Shown here piece by piece: positions 59,786-64,000 of a stretch of DNA of 64,000 nucleotides. Every line of letters starts with the position of its first letter. Positions within the stretch are counted from its first letter, which is position 1. A program made the translations under genes and the position numbers. The notes beneath the pieces were generated by a model. The model was not told where the DNA came from, did not search any database, and saw only the letters and a list, made by a program, of their open reading frames with translations. Location: positions 1 to 64,000 of the forward strand of contig DPDG01000114.1 of the NCBI GenBank assembly GCA_003526375.1. Direction: 5' to 3'. This stretch comes from Lentisphaeria bacterium (lineage in GTDB: Bacteria; Verrucomicrobiota; Lentisphaeria; Victivallales; UBA1829).

Positions 59786-62349
59786 TCCGGTTTTCCCAAT
59801 TCGTCGAAAACTAATATGTCGCGCTTCTGTCCGCCGGGGAGGGGAGCCGAGACGATTCCGCGCTGTTCCAGCTTGTCGATGATTTCCGCCGCCTTGTTGT
59901 AACCGATTCCCATGCGGCGCTGGAGATAAGAGGTGCTTGCCTTGCTTTCACGGATGATGATGTCAAGCGCTTTCTTCAGGTTCTCGTCGTCGCCGGGCTG
60001 CAGATATTTGGCTATGACCATCTTGACATAATCTCCGGTGGCGTCGTCGTCGAACTCCTCCTCAGCGAAGGAGTTTTTGCCGTCATCGGGTTCGTCCTCC
60101 TCTTCCTCCGGTTTTTCAAGCACGACTTTCGTATCGAAATGCTGTTCCACCTGGCTGGAGACGAAATCCACGACTTTCTGAATTTCAGGGTCGGAGACCA
60201 TGGACCCCTGGATACGGTCGGTTTCCCCGCTCGGTCCCTTGAAAAGCATGTCGCCCTTGCCGAGCAGTTTTTCCGCGCCCATCGCATCCAGAATGACACG
60301 GCTGTCCATGACCGTCGAAACCTTGAACGCGATCTTGGTCGGCAGGTTCGCCTTGATCGTTCCCGTAATGATGTCTTTACGGGGAGTCTGCGTGGCGATG
60401 ACGAGATGGATTCCGGCGGCGCGCCCTTTCTGGGCGATACGGCAGATGGAGGTTTCGACATCGCTCTTGGCTTCCGTCATCATGATGTCCGCGAGCTCGT
60501 CGACGATGATCACGAGCAGAGGCAGCTTCGGCGGAATGAGATCGTCATTTTCGTCATAAACCGGTTCGGGATCGGGCGGGCGCGAGTTGAACGCATTCAG
60601 GTTTTTTGCCTTGACTTTCGCCAGCATCTGATAACGGTGTTCCATTTCGTTGACGCCCCAGCGCAGCGCGAACGGGACCTTTTTCGGGTCGTTCACGACC
60701 GGGGTGATCAGGTGGGGCAGGGGACGGTACATCTCCAGTTCGACGAATTTCGGGTCGACAAGGATCAGTTTCAGGTCGAACGGTGAAAATTTGAAGAGCA
60801 GGCTCATGATCAGCGTATTCATGCATACGCTCTTTCCGCTTCCCGTCGAGCCTGCGATCAGCAGGTGCGGCGCTTTTGCGAGGTCGGCGATCATGACTTT
60901 ACCGGAAACATCCTTGCCGAGAATGATTGGAATATCCGCTTTGGACCCTCTCCATGCCTCGGATTCGAACAGTTCGCGGATGAACACCATGTTGGAGACT
61001 TTGTTCGGCAGTTCGATACCGACGGCGTTTCTGCCGGGGATCGGGGCGAGGATACGGATGCTTTCCGCGCTCATTTCCATGGCGATGTTGTTCTGGATAT
61101 TGGAGACTTTCTCCACCTTTACGCCGGGTTCAAGCTGAATGTCGAACCGTGTAATGCGGGGACCGACGACGGTATCGGCGACTCTGCCGTTGATCTCGAA
61201 ACTGTCGAGCGTCGCCTGAAGAATCGCGGATGCCTGTTTGAGGTGTTCGTCATCCTCATTTTTGACGTCTTTGGGTTTATCCAGCAGAGGAACCGGCGGC
61301 AGATTGTAATTCGCCGGATTTGCGCTTTGCATCGGAGGCGCCTGGCGCTTCTGCATCTGGGAACGCGTAACCTGCGGCGGGCGCATCCTGTCATCCGCAA
61401 ACGCATCGTCGCGTTCCGGCGTATGACGGTCCGTCGCGTCAAGACTGTCCGTATAGGAACGGTGTTGAGGCGGTACCGGCGGCAGTTCCTTGAAATTTTC
61501 CTCTGTCTCCGGCGGCAGTTCTTCCTCCGCTTCCTGATCCGCCGGTTTGTTCTTTATGAACCCGAACAGGGAACGTTTTGCCGTCTTATCCGGTTCCGGC
61601 GTTTCCTCTCCGCCATCCTCCGGCTTTTCGCTCTGTTCAAATTCCGGACGGTATTTCTGCTTCCTGACTTTTTCACCCGTTTCCGGATTTTCTTCTTCAA
61701 ACATGGGTTCGCGCTCTTTTCTCCGCTGTTTCCCGGTTCCTCCTGCGGATGTCCCGCGTATGGCGTCGAAGATCATGTTCTTCCAGTCCTGCATGAAAAT
61801 CCAGAAAAGACCCGAAAAAATGAGACAGAGCGCCGTGACCATGGTGCCGATTGTGCCGATGCAGCGGCGGAGGATTCCTGCGGAGATGTTTTCCGTTTCA
61901 GGTGCGGCGATCAACGCTCCGAGGGCGCCGCCGGAGAGCGCGAATGCGGGCTTGCCGCTGTGCCCGATGCCGAGACGTTCCGTATGGAGAATGAACTCCT
62001 GCGGAAACAGCGCCAGCAGAATCACGATGCCGAGTATTGTTACGCAGAGCGCCATGATGTAGCCTCGCCGTTTCAGTGGATAGGGGATGAAACCGCGCGC
62101 GAGGCAGATGATCATAAGGCTTGTGACGGGATAGACCGCAAGTCCGAAAATATAAAACAATGCTCTGGAAATATTGGCGCCCAGCGGTCCGACCCAGTTC
62201 CGGAGAGGTTCTGCGGATCCTCCGTCAAGCACCGCCAGATCCGCCTTGTTGTAGGAGAAGATCGAAAGCAGGAACAGCAGGAGCGCGATTCCGCAGATCA
62301 CATATCTCAATTTGAAAGTCGTTACTTTTTCTTCATTTTCGCCAGCCAT
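59782..62349 (-). CDS. ftsK: FtsK/SpoIIIE-family DNA translocase
   Basis: An 855-residue division-site DNA pump. It has four or five N-terminal membrane helices (to about residue 190), an acidic Pro-rich linker (about 205-350), the FtsK alpha/beta motor with LLIAGSTGSGKSVCMNTLI (Walker A near residue 500) and LPLLVIIVDELADIMM (Walker B near residue 613), and a C-terminal winged-helix gamma domain (RRMGIGYNKAAEIIDKLEQRGIV) that reads orienting sequences. Length is typical. It lies upstream of the RodZ-like gene on the same strand. Confidence 0.96.
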   Translation of the reverse strand: MAGENEEKVTTFKLRYVICGIALLLFLLSIFSYNKADLAVLDGGSAEPLRNWVGPLGANISRALFYIFGLAVYPVTSLMIICLARGFIPYPLKRRGYIMALCVTILGIVILLALFPQEFILHTERLGIGHSGKPAFALSGGALGALIAAPETENISAGILRRCIGTIGTMVTALCLIFSGLFWIFMQDWKNMIFDAIRGTSAGGTGKQRRKEREPMFEEENPETGEKVRKQKYRPEFEQSEKPEDGGEETPEPDKTAKRSLFGFIKNKPADQEAEEELPPETEENFKELPPVPPQHRSYTDSLDATDRHTPERDDAFADDRMRPPQVTRSQMQKRQAPPMQSANPANYNLPPVPLLDKPKDVKNEDDEHLKQASAILQATLDSFEINGRVADTVVGPRITRFDIQLEPGVKVEKVSNIQNNIAMEMSAESIRILAPIPGRNAVGIELPNKVSNMVFIRELFESEAWRGSKADIPIILGKDVSGKVMIADLAKAPHLLIAGSTGSGKSVCMNTLIMSLLFKFSPFDLKLILVDPKFVELEMYRPLPHLITPVVNDPKKVPFALRWGVNEMEHRYQMLAKVKAKNLNAFNSRPPDPEPVYDENDDLIPPKLPLLVIIVDELADIMMTEAKSDVETSICRIAQKGRAAGIHLVIATQTPRKDIITGTIKANLPTKIAFKVSTVMDSRVILDAMGAEKLLGKGDMLFKGPSGETDRIQGSMVSDPEIQKVVDFVSSQVEQHFDTKVVLEKPEEEEDEPDDGKNSFAEEEFDDDATGDYVKMVIAKYLQPGDDENLKKALDIIIRESKASTSYLQRRMGIGYNKAAEIIDKLEQRGIVSAPLPGGQKRDILVFDELGKPD

Positions 62350-62484
62350 AGAGGAACCTCAAAATAAATGGATTGCAAAGTATATCCTGAAAAATAGCAT
62401 AAATATGAAAATATGAAAGTATTTTTCCGGCGTCCGATTCAACTTTTTCATGAAAACGTGATGCGGCGCGGCAATATGCTCCGT

Positions 62485-63879
62485 TCAATCTTTCTTTTCT
62501 CCTGCTTCTGCGGCGGGGGATTGCGGCAGTTCTTTTACCTTGAGCTCAACTTCCCGCTTTGAATCATAGGCAAGATAGGTGGTGCTGGTCGGGAACGCGA
62601 ATTCGAGCCCCTCGCCATTGAAACGTTTCAGGATGGTGCGGTTGATTTCATCCGCCCAGTCGAGGCTCTGCCAGAGATTCGTGGTATTGAACCACAGAAT
62701 GACCTGAATGTTCAGAGAACAGTCTGCAAATTCCACAAAATGAATCTTCGGCGGAAGTTTCGGGTCGATTGATTCATGGCTGTCGAGGATTTCATGAAGA
62801 ATGGCGACGGCGCGTTCCATCTTTTCCGGCGGAGTGTCATAGACCAGCCCCAGCGTCATGACACGTTTGATTGTCTGGCGGCAGGAAACATCTTCGATTG
62901 TGGCATTGGCTGTGGTTTTGTTCGGGATCGTCACCAGAAAACCGTCCGGCGTGCGCAACCCGGTGCTGCGCAGCCCGACCCGCTCCACGGTGCCTTCCTT
63001 GCCGTCGATGCGGATAAAGTCATTGACCTTGAACGGCCGGTCGATGATAATCATCAGGGAGCCGAAAAAGTTGGCGATGGTGTCCTGTGCGGCAAATGCG
63101 ATGCCGAGCCCGATGACACCCGCCCCTGCAAGAATCGCGGTAATATTGATTCCAAGCACGTTTTCGCAGAGAAAAAAGAATGCGAACATAATGATGATGA
63201 TCTGAATCACGCGCCCGATGACTTTGACCGCGAGACTGTCCATGCTGTTGTTCTTCCTGTTTCGCGAGAAGAATTTCAGGAGAACGGCGTCGAGCAGTTT
63301 GAAAAGATTCAGGATCAGTGCCGTTACCGCGATGGTGACGAGACCGAAATAGAGTTTTTCAAAGAAAAGATATCCGCGTTCCGGCAGGCACAGCAGCATC
63401 GGCAGAAAACTGAGAAAGACGCCGCTGAAAAACAGAAAGGCGGCATGCGGTCCCGCGAGAAGCGCACAGAATGAACCGGGGTTTTTTGCATGATACAGCC
63501 TGGCTGTGATTTTCCACCATTTGTTTCTGATGAACCAGCGGGTGAAAAGCGAAAGGAGCAGAGCAAGAACGGAGCCGCAGAGTGCGATGATGATTCTTTT
63601 CAGTTCAAATCCCTGCCAGTTGATGATTCTGCCGGTTCCTTCGGAAACCAGATGCGTGACCGATTGAAAGAGCGTGCGGAATGCCTTGATCTCGTCTTCC
63701 TGAATGGTTTTGTCATGGACGTCAATGCCGAGCGTGTCCAGCAGAGAGTCTTCTTTTGCTCCGGCTTGTTCCGTCCGGATTGTTTTTTCTTGCTGTTCCA
63801 CGGCGGGTTCCGCCGGCAGCATGGCGCAGAGGCTGAAAAGTATGACGGTCAGCAGACAGGTTGTTTTTTTCCGGATCAT
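62485..63879 (-). CDS. MscS-family mechanosensitive ion channel
   Basis: A 464-residue membrane protein. It has a cleavable-looking signal peptide (residues 1-26), a periplasmic stretch, about five helices, and the pore helix and beta domain GAGVIGLGIAFAAQDTIANFFGSLMIIIDRPFKVND near residue 262, followed by GTVERVGLRSTGLRTPDG and VTIPNKTTANATIEDVS. It should release solutes on osmotic downshock. ATG 63879 has AAAGGA eight bases upstream and is preferred over 63888. It is larger than E. coli MscS, like YnaI/YbdG types. Confidence 0.93.
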   Translation of the reverse strand: MIRKKTTCLLTVILFSLCAMLPAEPAVEQQEKTIRTEQAGAKEDSLLDTLGIDVHDKTIQEDEIKAFRTLFQSVTHLVSEGTGRIINWQGFELKRIIIALCGSVLALLLSLFTRWFIRNKWWKITARLYHAKNPGSFCALLAGPHAAFLFFSGVFLSFLPMLLCLPERGYLFFEKLYFGLVTIAVTALILNLFKLLDAVLLKFFSRNRKNNSMDSLAVKVIGRVIQIIIIMFAFFFLCENVLGINITAILAGAGVIGLGIAFAAQDTIANFFGSLMIIIDRPFKVNDFIRIDGKEGTVERVGLRSTGLRTPDGFLVTIPNKTTANATIEDVSCRQTIKRVMTLGLVYDTPPEKMERAVAILHEILDSHESIDPKLPPKIHFVEFADCSLNIQVILWFNTTNLWQSLDWADEINRTILKRFNGEGLEFAFPTSTTYLAYDSKREVELKVKELPQSPAAEAGEKKD

Positions 63880-63915
63880 GAATCCCATCCTTTAATTTTA
63901 CCATATTATTTCAGA

Positions 63916-63945
63916 TTGAATATTGTATTTTTCCGGATGTATAAT
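63916..63945 (+). promoter_or_regulatory. Promoter of a gene leaving the window
   Basis: TTGAAT (63916-63921) and a consensus TATAAT (63940-63945) are 18 bp apart. A purine-rich GGAGGAGG (63974-63981) and an ATG at 63993 follow, so a plus-strand gene probably begins at 63993; only its first codons are visible. Confidence 0.5.
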
Positions 63946-64000
63946 ACATTGCTTTTCTGAAAAGGCAAATAGCGGAGGAGGTTTTTTGAGGTATGGCGAA

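Noticed and set aside
60865..62367. Open frame of 500 codons on the plus strand
   Set aside because: Antisense to ftsK, Arg/Phe-rich and without family similarity.

Overview
The window looks like chromosomal DNA of an anaerobic Gram-negative bacterium of the PVC group, most likely Lentisphaerota (Victivallis-like). The taxon is an inference. It rests on two prepilin-like proteins with the FTLIELLIV.AIIAILAAMLLPAL N-terminus that is very abundant in Lentisphaerota, an rnfABCDGE operon, ABC-type polysaccharide export, and moderately GC-rich genes interrupted by AT-rich polysaccharide genes. No rRNA, tRNA, CRISPR array or transposase was seen. Most starts carry good Shine-Dalgarno (SD) sequences, and many genes overlap by ATGA, so translational coupling is common.

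Layout. 1-5.4 kb: a prepilin-like protein divergent from an AraC regulator, an M24 peptidase, plsY-gpsA (phospholipid synthesis) and a cupin. 5.6-9.8 kb: a large DUF2339 membrane protein and a MATE exporter coupled to a MarR regulator, with a palindromic operator candidate. 10.0-15.3 kb: a complete rnfABCDGE operon closed by a terminator. 15.6-19.1 kb: a coupled LacI regulator / prepilin-like protein / lipoprotein unit with a near-perfect LacI-type operator at its head. 19.1-24.4 kb (minus strand): DEAD-box helicase, SpoU methylase, NAD kinase, stand-alone CoaB and an EptA-like lipid-modifying transferase. 24.5-37.4 kb (minus strand): a long gene string read hisB, Ser/Thr kinase, fabD, fabG, acpP, fabF, LysM lipoprotein, phoH, HD-family membrane phosphodiesterase, ybeY, CorC-like CBS protein, DUF502. 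It has an internal promoter before acpP and a strong terminator between acpP and fabF.

37.6-58.6 kb: a surface polysaccharide locus made of two convergent operons that meet at 45.16 kb. The plus-strand operon makes GDP-L-fucose (gmd, fcl) and encodes transferases, including a fucosyltransferase-like protein. The minus-strand operon carries a membrane-anchored solute-binding protein, a GT39-like membrane transferase, the Wzm/Wzt exporter, methyltransferases, and FdtA/FdtB for a dTDP-3-amino-3,6-dideoxyhexose. Between wzm and wzt sits a 435-bp element: a four-helix-bundle (S23/IVS) gene bounded by inverted arrays of a 7-bp repeat. The 3' part of wzt and the genes after it are sharply AT-richer than the 5' part, which suggests exchange of the polysaccharide-recognition half. 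58.6-64 kb: a RodZ-like protein, FtsK, an MscS channel and the promoter of a gene that runs off the window.

The best candidates for something undescribed are the repeat-bounded S23 element in the exporter operon and the LacI/prepilin/lipoprotein unit.
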